The position numbers and the translations under genes are program-made. Below, piece by piece: positions 8,391 to 16,748 of a stretch of DNA of 64,000 nt. Where the stretch lies: the NCBI RefSeq assembly GCF_963677035.1, contig NZ_OY781472.1, forward strand, positions 2,604,001 to 2,668,000. Reading direction: 5' to 3'. Below the pieces are notes generated by a model. That model searched no databases. It was not told the origin of the DNA and saw only the letters and a list, made by a program, of their open reading frames with translations. The first letter of the stretch is position 1. Every line of letters starts with the position of its first letter. Origin of the DNA: an uncultured Hyphomonas sp. Lineage in GTDB: Bacteria; Pseudomonadota; Alphaproteobacteria; Caulobacterales; Hyphomonadaceae.

Positions 8391-10760
8391 TTGAGCAGAT
8401 TCATGAAGAGCGTCGCTGTTCCTGAAAAGCATGCAGCCAGTCTGCATGCCAGGCAGCTGGACATGGTCCGCCGGATCACCTTCGTGATGATCCTGGCAAA
8501 CCTTTCGAATGCCGGCATTGTGGTGATCTGTTTCCACGGGACGGCGTCCAGCGACCTTCTCTACATCTGGGGCGCAGCCATTCTCGTCTCGAGCATTGTG
8601 TCCGTCGGCACGCAATTCTTCAATCCGCGTGACATGGATCCGATGGACGAGCGGTCGAAGAGCGGGCTCGACAATTTTAACCGGGGCGCCTTGCTGAACG
8701 GGATGCTCTGGGGCGCCGCGCCCTTTATCGTGATGCACGCCGCCGCGCCGCAAGGGCAGATGATCCTGGGCGTCATCATGGCCGGCATGATGTTCGCCGG
8801 CACATTCCTGATGGCGCGGACGCCCGCTGCGGCGATTTCCTTTCTGCTGCCGGTCGGGGCTGGCGTGGTCGTGGCCATGCAGTTCCAGAACGACCAGACC
8901 TACCAGATCATTGCAGCACTGACGCTGGTCTATGTGGGTCTGCTCGTCCTGGCGGTCAGCTGGTCGTACAAACAATTCGTCGAACAGCATCTCAGCGAGT
9001 GTGCCGTGAAGGAGCAGTCTCAGCTGATCGGTCTTCTGTTGCGTGATTTCGAGGAGAGCACGTCGGACTGGCTCTGGCAGACCAATGCTGAGGGGCGCTT
9101 GCAGGACATTCCGATGGTTTTTGAATGCATGCAGGAAGCCGACACTGTCATGCGCAAGGGCGAACCGTTGCTGGACCTCTTCGTGGCGGATGAAGCCCAT
9201 CACGTGCTCAAGACGAGCCTGATGCGCCGTCAGGGGTTTCGCGACCTGGCCCTTCAGGTGAAGACAAAGGAAGGCGGACAGGAATGCTGGTGGTCCGTCA
9301 CCGGCAAGCCGATTTTCGAATCCAGCCGGTTCCGCGGCTTTCGCGGTGTGGCGACCGATATCACCCAATCAAAAGAGATCGAGGACCGCATTGCCTATAT
9401 GGCGCATTATGACGGTCTCACCGGCCTGCCAAACCGGATCACCATGCAGGAGCATATGGAAAAGGCGGTCCGCCTGCCGGTCCACCCGAAGACCAACCGG
9501 GCGCTTGTCTGGCTGGACCTCGACAATTTCAAATGGGTCAACGACACGCTTGGCCACCCGGCCGGTGACGAGCTGCTGCGCCAGGTGTCAGGCCGCCTGA
9601 CAGGCATTTGCGAAGACGAGGACGTTGTCTCCCGCATCAGCGGTGACGAGTTTGCCCTGATCATCGAACGCCCTGACCGGGAAAGGCTGGAAGGATTTCT
9701 GGACGATCTGATCGAGCGTCTGTCCGAGCCTTACGATATCTGGGGCTCAACGGCGAACTGCTCTGCATCGATCGGCGTCCGCCTGTTCGATTCCTTCACA
9801 CCGGATGCGCAGGTTCTGCTGAAACATGCCGACCTCGCACTGTATCAGGCCAAGAAGCTGGGCAAGGGCAATTGGTGCATGTTCTCCGATGAACTCGACG
9901 AGCGCGCCCGCGCGCGCCAGCAGATCGAGACAGACCTGCACCGGGCGCTCGACAATGATGAACTGCGTGTCTTCTTCCAGCCAGTGGTCGATGCGGCAAC
10001 GATGGAGGTGACCGGCTTCGAGACCCTGCTTCGCTGGGACCATCCGAAGCGCGGCCTGGTCTATCCGGGTGAGTTTATCGAACATGCTGAAGATATCGGC
10101 CTGATCACGCGGATCGGTGACTGGGTCATCCGCGCGGCCATGTCCGAAGCGCGCCGCCTGCCGGACCATATCGGCATTTCGGTCAACATCTCACCGCTTC
10201 AGATCCACTCCCAGAGCCTGATGCCGACCATCATGCAGGCCATCGCCGCGAACAACATCGCGCCCAACCGGCTGGAACTGGAGATCACGGAAAGCGTGCT
10301 GATGTCGGATTCCGAGTTTACGCTCCAGCGCCTGCACCAGATCAAGTCGATTGGTATACGGATCGCATTGGACGATTTTGGCACCGGTTTTTCATCGCTG
10401 AGCTATCTGCGCAGTTTCCCGTTTGACAAGATCAAGATCGACAAGAGTTTCGTGTCCGATCTCGAAAGCCGCGCCGACAACCGCGCCATTGCGGTCGCGA
10501 CGCTGGAGCTTGCCCGATCGCTCGGGATGACCTGCACGGCGGAAGGAGTCGAGACGGGGTTCCAGTCGGATTTCCTGCGTGAGAACGGCTGCGACAATCT
10601 CCAGGGCTTCTTTATCAGCCGGGCCCAGCCGCTCGATAAGCTGAGCCACCTGATCGAGCTGAAAGACTTCCCGGATGCAGGCGCAGAGCCTGCGCCCCGG
10701 TCGAGGCTCCGGGTCGTGGAACCGGACGAAGCACCGGCCCGCGCCGCCAGGGTTTCCTGA
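8391..10760 (+). CDS. Membrane-anchored PAS-GGDEF-EAL cyclic-di-GMP protein
   Basis: A 789-residue protein that starts at TTG 8391 (an ATG at 8403 would remove four residues). Residues about 25-195 form five to six membrane segments (MASE-like sensor). About 215-325 is a PAS-type domain ending RGFRGVATDITQSKEIEDRI. About 335-500 is GGDEF with the motif changed to SGDEF (417-421) and no RxxD inhibitory site before it. About 510-770 is EAL, written ETL (about 544-546) in TGFETLLRWDHP. The EAL domain keeps NISPLQ, ELEITES, ALDDFGTGFSSLSYL, IKIDKSFV, AEGVET and LQGFF, so phosphodiesterase activity is likely. SGDEF domains are often still active or serve as GTP sensors. It probably adjusts cyclic-di-GMP for motility or attachment. 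Monocistronic; faces the AsmA gene. Confidence 0.93.
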   Translation: MSRFMKSVAVPEKHAASLHARQLDMVRRITFVMILANLSNAGIVVICFHGTASSDLLYIWGAAILVSSIVSVGTQFFNPRDMDPMDERSKSGLDNFNRGALLNGMLWGAAPFIVMHAAAPQGQMILGVIMAGMMFAGTFLMARTPAAAISFLLPVGAGVVVAMQFQNDQTYQIIAALTLVYVGLLVLAVSWSYKQFVEQHLSECAVKEQSQLIGLLLRDFEESTSDWLWQTNAEGRLQDIPMVFECMQEADTVMRKGEPLLDLFVADEAHHVLKTSLMRRQGFRDLALQVKTKEGGQECWWSVTGKPIFESSRFRGFRGVATDITQSKEIEDRIAYMAHYDGLTGLPNRITMQEHMEKAVRLPVHPKTNRALVWLDLDNFKWVNDTLGHPAGDELLRQVSGRLTGICEDEDVVSRISGDEFALIIERPDRERLEGFLDDLIERLSEPYDIWGSTANCSASIGVRLFDSFTPDAQVLLKHADLALYQAKKLGKGNWCMFSDELDERARARQQIETDLHRALDNDELRVFFQPVVDAATMEVTGFETLLRWDHPKRGLVYPGEFIEHAEDIGLITRIGDWVIRAAMSEARRLPDHIGISVNISPLQIHSQSLMPTIMQAIAANNIAPNRLELEITESVLMSDSEFTLQRLHQIKSIGIRIALDDFGTGFSSLSYLRSFPFDKIKIDKSFVSDLESRADNRAIAVATLELARSLGMTCTAEGVETGFQSDFLRENGCDNLQGFFISRAQPLDKLSHLIELKDFPDAGAEPAPRSRLRVVEPDEAPARAARVS

Positions 10761-10767
10761 CACCGGG

Positions 10768-10782
10768 GGCCGGATGCCGGCC
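10768..10782. terminator. Short GC hairpin between convergent genes
   Basis: GGCCGG-ATG-CCGGCC sits in the 25-bp gap between the stops of the GGDEF-EAL gene and the AsmA gene. There is no T-tract, so terminator function in either direction is only possible. Confidence 0.3.
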
Positions 10783-10785
10783 GGA

Positions 10786-13335
10786 CTATTCGTTCGGCTT
10801 GTCTTCGGTTTTTTTCTTCCCGAACAGAAGGTTGCCCAGCGCTTCCTTGGCGGCTTGTTCCGCAAGGTCTTCCGGTGTTTCCTGTTTTGCGGGCGCTTTG
10901 GTTTCCGTTTCAGTGGAGGGTGTCTCCGTCTTGCCGGAACCGGTCGATGTACCGAGAATATCCGCCAGCGGATTGGCGCCGCTGCTGCCGGATTTTCCGG
11001 TCAGACCTTCCAGCAGCTGGCCGGCCAGGTCCTGTTTCAGCTGTTTGGTCACGCCCGACAGGTCCGGCGTTACTTTAGGCTTGTACCAGCTGCCGGACAG
11101 CCGGATCGGTACAGGAACGCCGTTCAGCTGAACAACGCTGCCGGAACCTTGTCCCTTCTTGTCGATACTGGTGGCAAGGCGCAGGTCCAGCGTCTGGCCG
11201 CCGAGATTGATATCGCCGGTGCCATCGACACCCAGAATGGGGCTGATGAGCTTCATCAGATCCACAGTTGCGATGCCGTTCCTGACCGACAGGACCGTGT
11301 CGAAGCTGGAGAAGTCTGTCTTCGCTTCCGGTGACAGGGCGGATGCAAAGTCGAGGTTCTGCAACTTGCCCGACGTAACGGCTTGCAGGAGCGAGTCCTT
11401 GCTGCGCACCAGCTGGGCAATGTTCAGGCCCTTGATGGCACCATCGTTCAGCTTGGTGCTGATCTCACCATTGAGGTCTTTCATGATCTGGTCGATCGAT
11501 GTGCCGGTGGACGTCGCCGAGACAGCGAACGAGCCGGTGCCGGTCAGCCGGTCGAAGCCCGCCAGCGTGCCCAGCAAGGACGAAATGCCGATGCTGTTGC
11601 CTGTCATGTCGAGCGACAAGGCAGGCTTGGGCACAGAGGCGTCGAGGCTCATCTTGCCGCCCCAATTGCCGCCAAAAGCGTTGAAGGTGGGAAGGTCTGC
11701 GTTCAGCTTGCCGTTCCGCAGGGTGGCAATCACCGTTGCATCCTTCAGCACGACATTCCCGAGCGTCAGCGTCGTCGTCTTGATCTTCAGGTCCGCATCG
11801 ACGGCTTTGAGGCCGGCAAGGTCCAGCGGCTCCTTGCTCCAGCCTTCCATGGGCTGTTGCGGCTTCTTCTCCTGGTCTTCGGCGGCCAGGAAAGGTGACA
11901 GGTCCAGTTCGCCCATGTCGAGGTCACCTGACACGTGCGGCTTGGTGCCAGACAGGTCGAGCCCTGCCGTGCCGGTCGCGCGGATATTGTCGAGCGCGAA
12001 CTTCAGATCGGAGATGGAGAGCTTCTTGAACGAACCGGAAATATCGCCGGCGGTCGAGAAGGTCTTCATCGTGTCGCCTTCGGGCATCTCCACGTCGGCA
12101 GCTTTCAGCAGGGCGCGCAGTTCATTGCTAGAGGCATCGATTGTGCCCTTGATGCTGCCGTCACCTGCCAGCGACGCCTGTCCTTTATAGGAGGCATTCA
12201 GCAGGGCGCCGCTGTGCTTGATGTCGAGGCCGGTCAGGGACAGGGCATCCGCTGGGCCGCTTACCTTGCCCGTGATGTTGACCTTTTCCAGCGCGTCTTC
12301 TGCCGGAACCTCGATCCCCATCTGTTTCAACAGCTCGCCGGTGTTCGATGCGGAGGCCTGAAGCTGGCCGTCCACGACAGGACTGTCCTTGAGCGCGACG
12401 GATCCGGTGAAGCCAAGGTCCACCAGGTCGCTTTTCAGGTCGAGATTATCGAACTTGATTGTCAGCGCGTCGAACGGGCCGGAGACGCTGCCCTTCATGT
12501 TGCCGGCGCCAAGCGGGGCGATGTTCACGGGCAGTTCAATGGACGCGAATTTCGCCACCTCGGCGAGATTCGGCGCATCGAGGCTGAACGTCCCGTCGAG
12601 GGCCGGAGCATCGCCGAGCGTGACGGAGCCGTCAAACGTGCCGGTCGCAAGTTTGGAATCAAATTTTGCATCCACCGTCGCTGGGGAGCCGTTTTGCAGC
12701 TGCTCCAGCGTGTCGAGCGTCAGGTCGATGTCGAATGCCTGATCCTGGAAAATGCCGTCTGCTTTGGCCTTCAGCGGCTTGTCGAAGCCCTGCATGGACG
12801 CATCGAGGTTCAGGTCTTTCAGCGCATATTCGGTGCCCGCGGCGCGATCTGTATAGGTCAGCGAGGCGTTCTTCAGGCTTGCCTTGCCGATGCTCGCACT
12901 GACGCCGCCGCCTTCGCTGGCAGGGGCAGGCTGTTCTGCATCGCTGCTTGTGCCGAAGTCCCAGTTTGTCCGCCCGTCGGCCAGCTTCTCCAGCTGGACA
13001 TTCGCATCGACGAAAGAGAGTTCCTGCACCTCCACCCGGCGGGAAAGAAGCGGGAGCCATTTGACCGAACCGCGCAACTCGCCTGCTTCGATCATGTTGG
13101 GGGTCGAGAAGCCGTCCGGATTCGCCACGGTGACGCCGCCGACCCTTGCGGAGATGCGGGGGAACACCGAGACGCTGACATCACCGGTCAGCTGCACATC
13201 CCGGTTCAGGGCATTGGTCGCGGCCTTTTCGATTTCCGCCTTGTAAACGGACTTCGGCACGAAAAACGGAACAGTGAGGGCTGCGACGAGGAGGAGGCCG
13301 AAAACACCGGCCAAAATCAGGATTGTGCGCTTCAT
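10786..13335 (-). CDS. AsmA-family envelope protein
   Basis: An 849-residue protein with one N-terminal membrane anchor (ILILAGVFGLLLVAALTVPF) followed by a long periplasmic beta-rich region. The AsmA N-terminal domain covers about 1-200, with VQLTGDVSVSVFPRISARVG and ANPDGFSTPNMIEAGELRGS. The AsmA C-terminal domain covers about 560-790, with TGTGSFAVSATSTGTSIDQI, LNDGAIKGLNIAQLVRS and GTGDINLGGQTLDLRLATS. The tail is low-complexity and Glu/Thr/Lys-rich. AsmA-like proteins are repeat-beta-groove proteins linked to phospholipid transport and outer-membrane assembly. The length suits the large alphaproteobacterial type. It is monocistronic, and the ribosome-binding site is weak (AAGGCAG). Confidence 0.93.
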   Translation of the reverse strand: MKRTILILAGVFGLLLVAALTVPFFVPKSVYKAEIEKAATNALNRDVQLTGDVSVSVFPRISARVGGVTVANPDGFSTPNMIEAGELRGSVKWLPLLSRRVEVQELSFVDANVQLEKLADGRTNWDFGTSSDAEQPAPASEGGGVSASIGKASLKNASLTYTDRAAGTEYALKDLNLDASMQGFDKPLKAKADGIFQDQAFDIDLTLDTLEQLQNGSPATVDAKFDSKLATGTFDGSVTLGDAPALDGTFSLDAPNLAEVAKFASIELPVNIAPLGAGNMKGSVSGPFDALTIKFDNLDLKSDLVDLGFTGSVALKDSPVVDGQLQASASNTGELLKQMGIEVPAEDALEKVNITGKVSGPADALSLTGLDIKHSGALLNASYKGQASLAGDGSIKGTIDASSNELRALLKAADVEMPEGDTMKTFSTAGDISGSFKKLSISDLKFALDNIRATGTAGLDLSGTKPHVSGDLDMGELDLSPFLAAEDQEKKPQQPMEGWSKEPLDLAGLKAVDADLKIKTTTLTLGNVVLKDATVIATLRNGKLNADLPTFNAFGGNWGGKMSLDASVPKPALSLDMTGNSIGISSLLGTLAGFDRLTGTGSFAVSATSTGTSIDQIMKDLNGEISTKLNDGAIKGLNIAQLVRSKDSLLQAVTSGKLQNLDFASALSPEAKTDFSSFDTVLSVRNGIATVDLMKLISPILGVDGTGDINLGGQTLDLRLATSIDKKGQGSGSVVQLNGVPVPIRLSGSWYKPKVTPDLSGVTKQLKQDLAGQLLEGLTGKSGSSGANPLADILGTSTGSGKTETPSTETETKAPAKQETPEDLAEQAAKEALGNLLFGKKKTEDKPNE

Positions 13336-13437
13336 TTTTACTGCCTTGAGGTCTGTCTCGACATACTACATGGGCATTATGTCGGAGGAATGGCTGTTGA
13401 AAAAACGAAATAGCTGATTCCGCATGAAGTTCCCCGC

Positions 13438-13466
13438 TTGACCCCATCTTCGCCCGCGCATAAAGA
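13438..13466 (+). promoter_or_regulatory. Probable tRNA-Asp promoter
   Basis: TTGACC at 13438-13443 and TAAAGA at 13461-13466, 17 nt apart, precede the tRNA gene at 13499 at a suitable distance. The -35 matches consensus well, the -10 poorly. Confidence 0.4.
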
Positions 13467-13498
13467 GGCGGCTCGCCGCAACGCGGCCCGGAAAATGC

Positions 13499-13575
13499 GC
13501 GGGTGTAGCTCAGCTGGTTAGAGTGCCGGCCTGTCACGCCGGAGGTCGCGGGTTCGAGCCCCGTCACTCGCGCCA
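13499..13575 (+). tRNA. tRNA-Asp (GTC anticodon)
   Basis: A 77-nt cloverleaf. Acceptor stem GCGGGTG pairs with CACTCGC (one G-U), discriminator G, and the CCA end is encoded (13573-13575). The D-arm contains GCTCAGCTGGTTAGAG, anticodon stem GCCGG/CCGG(A) encloses CTGTCAC with anticodon GTC at 13533-13535, and the T-arm contains GGGTTCGAGCCCC. All invariant positions are present. The antisense strand reads as the familiar false peptide VTGLEPATSGVTG. Confidence 0.97.
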
Positions 13576-13675
13576 TTTTCTCGAAATGGACTTCCGATAA
13601 CCTAAAGAATAGAAACGGAAGTCTTCGGTCCGCTGCTCGTGCGGCTGCGTTATGGTTCAGCTGGCGCGTGGGGCA

Positions 13676-13903
13676 ATGACGGCAGAACAGAGCTTTCTGA
13701 TCGGGTCTGCCCAAATCGCTCTGGTGTTGACTGGGTTGGTATCTGTGTTGGTCAATCTTCCGGATTGATCGCAGCGCAACGTCGCATGTGAACACGCATC
13801 ACGCGACGTCGATTCTGTTTGTCAGTCTGATGGCGCTTTTCGGCGCATGGATCCCGAGTGTGTTCTATCCTTCCCAGGCCGAGGCGGGGCAGGATTTTCT
13901 GTG
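13676..13903 (+). pseudogene. Remnant of a small membrane-protein gene
   Basis: The 328 bp between tRNA-Asp and the MATE gene hold no intact gene. ATG 13676 opens a 30-codon frame, MTAEQSFLIGSAQIALVLTG then LVSVLVNLPD and a stop at 13768, which reads as the N-terminal membrane helix of a multi-pass protein. Moving to the +1 frame at about 13764 gives continuous coding onward, including HATSILFVSLMALFGAWIPS (a second helix), until it runs into the end of the convergent MATE gene. Two membrane helices in adjacent frames suggest one frameshift plus 3' truncation. The call rests on the helix pattern alone; chance hydrophobic frames are possible. Confidence 0.4.
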
Positions 13904-15376
13904 TCAGTCGACACCGATCCAGCTGGGTTTTGACGGGCTGGAAGCATGTTCGGCTTCGGGCTGAGAGGGGCGGGCCGGCTGAGGCCCCGCCAACATGGTT
14001 GCCTCGCGCCATTTGCCGAACCGGTAATAGCCGATTGCCAGCACCATGGAGACCGCTGAACTGATTGGGTAGGACCACCAGATCGCTTCCTGTCCCAGGG
14101 TCGGCTCGAGGAAGGCCGTGATGCCGACGCGGACACCGACCAGAGACAGTGTGACGATAATCAAAGGCGGGATAACGGCGCCGGTTGCGCGAACCGTACC
14201 AAATATCACCATCATGACGCCAAACATCACGAACCCCCAACTGACCACCGCATTGATGTGCTGTGCGATGTCGATGGTTGCGGTTTGATTGCCGAGGAAC
14301 AGGCTGAGCGCGGCGCGGTCTGCAAAATAAACCAGACCGACCAGCGCGCCCGTCATCGCAACATTGGCAATAATTCCTGACCGGGTAATCGCGTCGACTC
14401 TCTTCCAGTTCCCGGCTCCGATGTTCTGGGCCGCCATGGCGGAGGTTGCTGCGCCGAGGGCCATGGCTGGCATCTGGATATAGTTCCAGAGCTGGGCCGA
14501 AACGCCGTAGGCTGCGGATGTCGTGATGCCATACCTGTTGACGAAGCTGATCATCAAAATGGCCGATCCCGACACGACCAGCATCTGCAATCCCATTGGC
14601 AGGCCCTTTACCAGAATACTGGCCGAAAGCGCCTTTGCCGGTCTCACATATTTCCACTCGGCGCCGCGCAGGCGGATCGAAAGGTTCTTCCAATAGATGT
14701 AGGTGAGCATCAGGCCGAGGCCGGTGTACTGCGCTATCAGCGTGGCCGTCGCTGAGCCCGCAATGCCAAGGCGCGGTGCTGGGCCAAGCCCGAGGATGAG
14801 CACCGGATTGAGCCCGACATCCAGCAGCGCCGCGATGCCCATGAAAATCATCGGTGTGACCGAGTCGCCGGATCCCCGCAGGGCCATCATCAGGAAGTTG
14901 AGAAAGAACATGCCCGGGATCGCCAGGAAAATCACGCGGAGATAGGAAGTCGCCAGGCTGGCAGCCGCAGCGGGCGTGTCCATCAGGCTGAGCATCTCAG
15001 GGGTGAAGATATAACCCAAAATCGCCACGAGGATGGAGACCAGTGCGAACCAGAACGCTGTCACACCGACTGCCCGGCGCGCGTCGTCGACATTCCCTCT
15101 GCCGATCGATTGGCCGACAAGTATGGTCGCGGACATGCCAAAGCCAAATACGGTCCCCAGCAGAAGGAACATGACCAGGTTCGAGTTGGAGGTCGCCGTC
15201 AGTCCGGCCTCACCCAGAAAGCGGCCGATCCATATCGCATTGATCGACCCGTTCAGCGATTGCAGGACCGATGAGATGAGGGTTGGCACGGCGAACAGAA
15301 CCAGCGCTGGCAGAATAGGGCCGTGTGTCAGGTCTGCGCCGTGGTGACGGCGAGCATGAGATTCGGACTCAGGCAT
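13904..15376 (-). CDS. MATE-family multidrug exporter
   Basis: A 490-residue, 12-helix transporter of the multidrug and toxic compound extrusion family, which expels cationic drugs using Na+ or H+. The two homologous halves each show the family pattern, first PALVLFAVPTLISSVLQSLNG (about 24-44), later PAKALSASILVKGLPMGLQM (about 245-264). Other marks are FGFGMSATILVGQSIGRGN (about 97-115) and ALGAATSAMAAQNIGAGNWK (about 311-330). The C-terminal 40 residues are polar and Pro/Ser-rich. It diverges from the tripartite RND operon at 15546 across a 169-bp region containing a strong palindrome, so the two export systems may be co-regulated. Confidence 0.93.
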   Translation of the reverse strand: MPESESHARRHHGADLTHGPILPALVLFAVPTLISSVLQSLNGSINAIWIGRFLGEAGLTATSNSNLVMFLLLGTVFGFGMSATILVGQSIGRGNVDDARRAVGVTAFWFALVSILVAILGYIFTPEMLSLMDTPAAAASLATSYLRVIFLAIPGMFFLNFLMMALRGSGDSVTPMIFMGIAALLDVGLNPVLILGLGPAPRLGIAGSATATLIAQYTGLGLMLTYIYWKNLSIRLRGAEWKYVRPAKALSASILVKGLPMGLQMLVVSGSAILMISFVNRYGITTSAAYGVSAQLWNYIQMPAMALGAATSAMAAQNIGAGNWKRVDAITRSGIIANVAMTGALVGLVYFADRAALSLFLGNQTATIDIAQHINAVVSWGFVMFGVMMVIFGTVRATGAVIPPLIIVTLSLVGVRVGITAFLEPTLGQEAIWWSYPISSAVSMVLAIGYYRFGKWREATMLAGPQPARPSQPEAEHASSPSKPSWIGVD

Positions 15377-15473
15377 AAGAGTGGATGGCTTTCCTGATCA
15401 ATCGAGGCGGCATGGCCTCTTCGCTAAAACCTGCCGGCAAAGCAATAGCGGAGCCTTCTGAAATCAGCAGGGC

Positions 15474-15485
15474 TTGCAATTGCAA
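15474..15485. promoter_or_regulatory. Palindromic operator candidate between MATE and RND genes
   Basis: TTGCAATTGCAA is a perfect 12-nt palindrome in the 169-bp divergent gap, 98 bp from the MATE start and 61 bp from the MFP start. The position suits a shared operator. No regulator gene is adjacent. Confidence 0.4.
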
Positions 15486-15545
15486 ATGGACTGCCCCTGC
15501 GGCATTGTCCAGCCTTGATACGGGGCTCAATCAGGTCAGGGCGGA

Positions 15546-16748
15546 ATGCAGCGACTATCTTCCAGGTTTCTTGCGCTGGGCGCGGCAGGCGTCATCGGCG
15601 CCGCCATTATTGCCATCGCACTCAATCATCCATCTTCAGCAAAAATTACGACTGCTCCACAACCGCCTGCGGTCTCGACGACCAGTGTGGCGGTCAGGGA
15701 GATTGTTGAAGTCCTGCCGGTTTCGGGCGAGCTGGTTGCGCGCGATCCGGTCGAGGTGGTGCCGGACACGCAGGGCCTGCGTGTCGCGAGCATCAAGGCA
15801 GAGACAGGAGACAAGGTCAGCAAGGGGCAGGTGCTTGCCACGCTGACACGTAGTACACTGGGGGAGCAGGTCCTTCAGGCAAACGCCGCCCTTGACCAGA
15901 GGCGCGCCGCCGCCGCCGAAGCCCGTGCCCAACTCGCGAAAGCTCAAACGGCATTTGACGAGGCAGAGAAAGAACTCGCACGCAACAAGGCGCTTTTGGC
16001 GCGCGGCGCTGTCTCCCAGTTGGTGGTAGATCAGCAGCAGGCCAATCATGATTCAGCCGCCGACGCCCTTGAGGCTGCGCGGGAGGCGACGGTATCGGCG
16101 GATGCGGCCGTCAAGGAAGCGTCGGCCCAGTATCAGCAATCGGCAACCGTCCTTGATCAGACTTCTTTGCGGGCACCGGAAGCGGGCACCATCTATCAGC
16201 GGGGGGCTGTCGTAGGTCAGCCAGCCGCAATGAGTGGGACGCCACTGTTCAGCATTAGCCGGGACGGCATGATAGAACTCGATGCCGTTTCGCCAGCCTA
16301 TCAGCTACAGCGCATGCGAGCTGGCCAGCCGGCATCGATTGTCCTGCCCGATGGGGCTGGGATTTCGGGCAAGGTCCGCCTTGTCGGCAGTGAAATCGAC
16401 ACATCAACAGGCCTTGGCCATGTGCGGCTTGCCTTTCCTGTGGACCCGCGCCTGATTGTCGGGGCCTATGTTCAGGGCAGTGTGGAAGTCTCACGCCAGT
16501 CTCTTCCATCGGTGCCGTTTCGTGCTGTGGCGTACACCAAAACCGGAGCCACCGTGAAAGCGGTCGTCGATGGGAAGGTCGTCTCAAAATCTGTGACCAC
16601 CGGTCCGTCGGATGGCAATTATATAGGCATCCTTAAGGGGCTCTCGAAAGGTGATGTCGTGATCGCCAAGGCGGGCGGCTTTGTCGCCGATGGTGATCCT
16701 GTCACGCCGGTATCGATCGATCCGTCGAAGCAGGATGCCTCGAAATGA
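15546..16748 (+). CDS. RND-pump periplasmic adaptor (membrane fusion protein)
   Basis: A 400-residue HlyD/AcrA-like adaptor. It has an N-terminal anchor or signal (FLALGAAGVIGAAIIAIAL), a lipoyl half-motif (GELVARDPVEVVPDTQGLRV, about 62-81, and VSKGQVLATL), a coiled-coil hairpin rich in Ala/Glu/Gln (about 105-200), the second lipoyl half (LDQTSLRAPEAGTIYQRGAV, about 203-222), then beta-barrel and membrane-proximal domains. It would link the inner-membrane permease to the outer-membrane channel. First gene of a three-gene unit; its stop overlaps the permease start by 4 nt. Confidence 0.94.
   Translation: MQRLSSRFLALGAAGVIGAAIIAIALNHPSSAKITTAPQPPAVSTTSVAVREIVEVLPVSGELVARDPVEVVPDTQGLRVASIKAETGDKVSKGQVLATLTRSTLGEQVLQANAALDQRRAAAAEARAQLAKAQTAFDEAEKELARNKALLARGAVSQLVVDQQQANHDSAADALEAAREATVSADAAVKEASAQYQQSATVLDQTSLRAPEAGTIYQRGAVVGQPAAMSGTPLFSISRDGMIELDAVSPAYQLQRMRAGQPASIVLPDGAGISGKVRLVGSEIDTSTGLGHVRLAFPVDPRLIVGAYVQGSVEVSRQSLPSVPFRAVAYTKTGATVKAVVDGKVVSKSVTTGPSDGNYIGILKGLSKGDVVIAKAGGFVADGDPVTPVSIDPSKQDASK

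Noticed and set aside
13181-13795. A minus-strand frame containing VTGLEPATSGVTGRHSN
   Set aside because: This is the well-known false peptide from the antisense strand of tRNA-Asp; it also overlaps the AsmA start.
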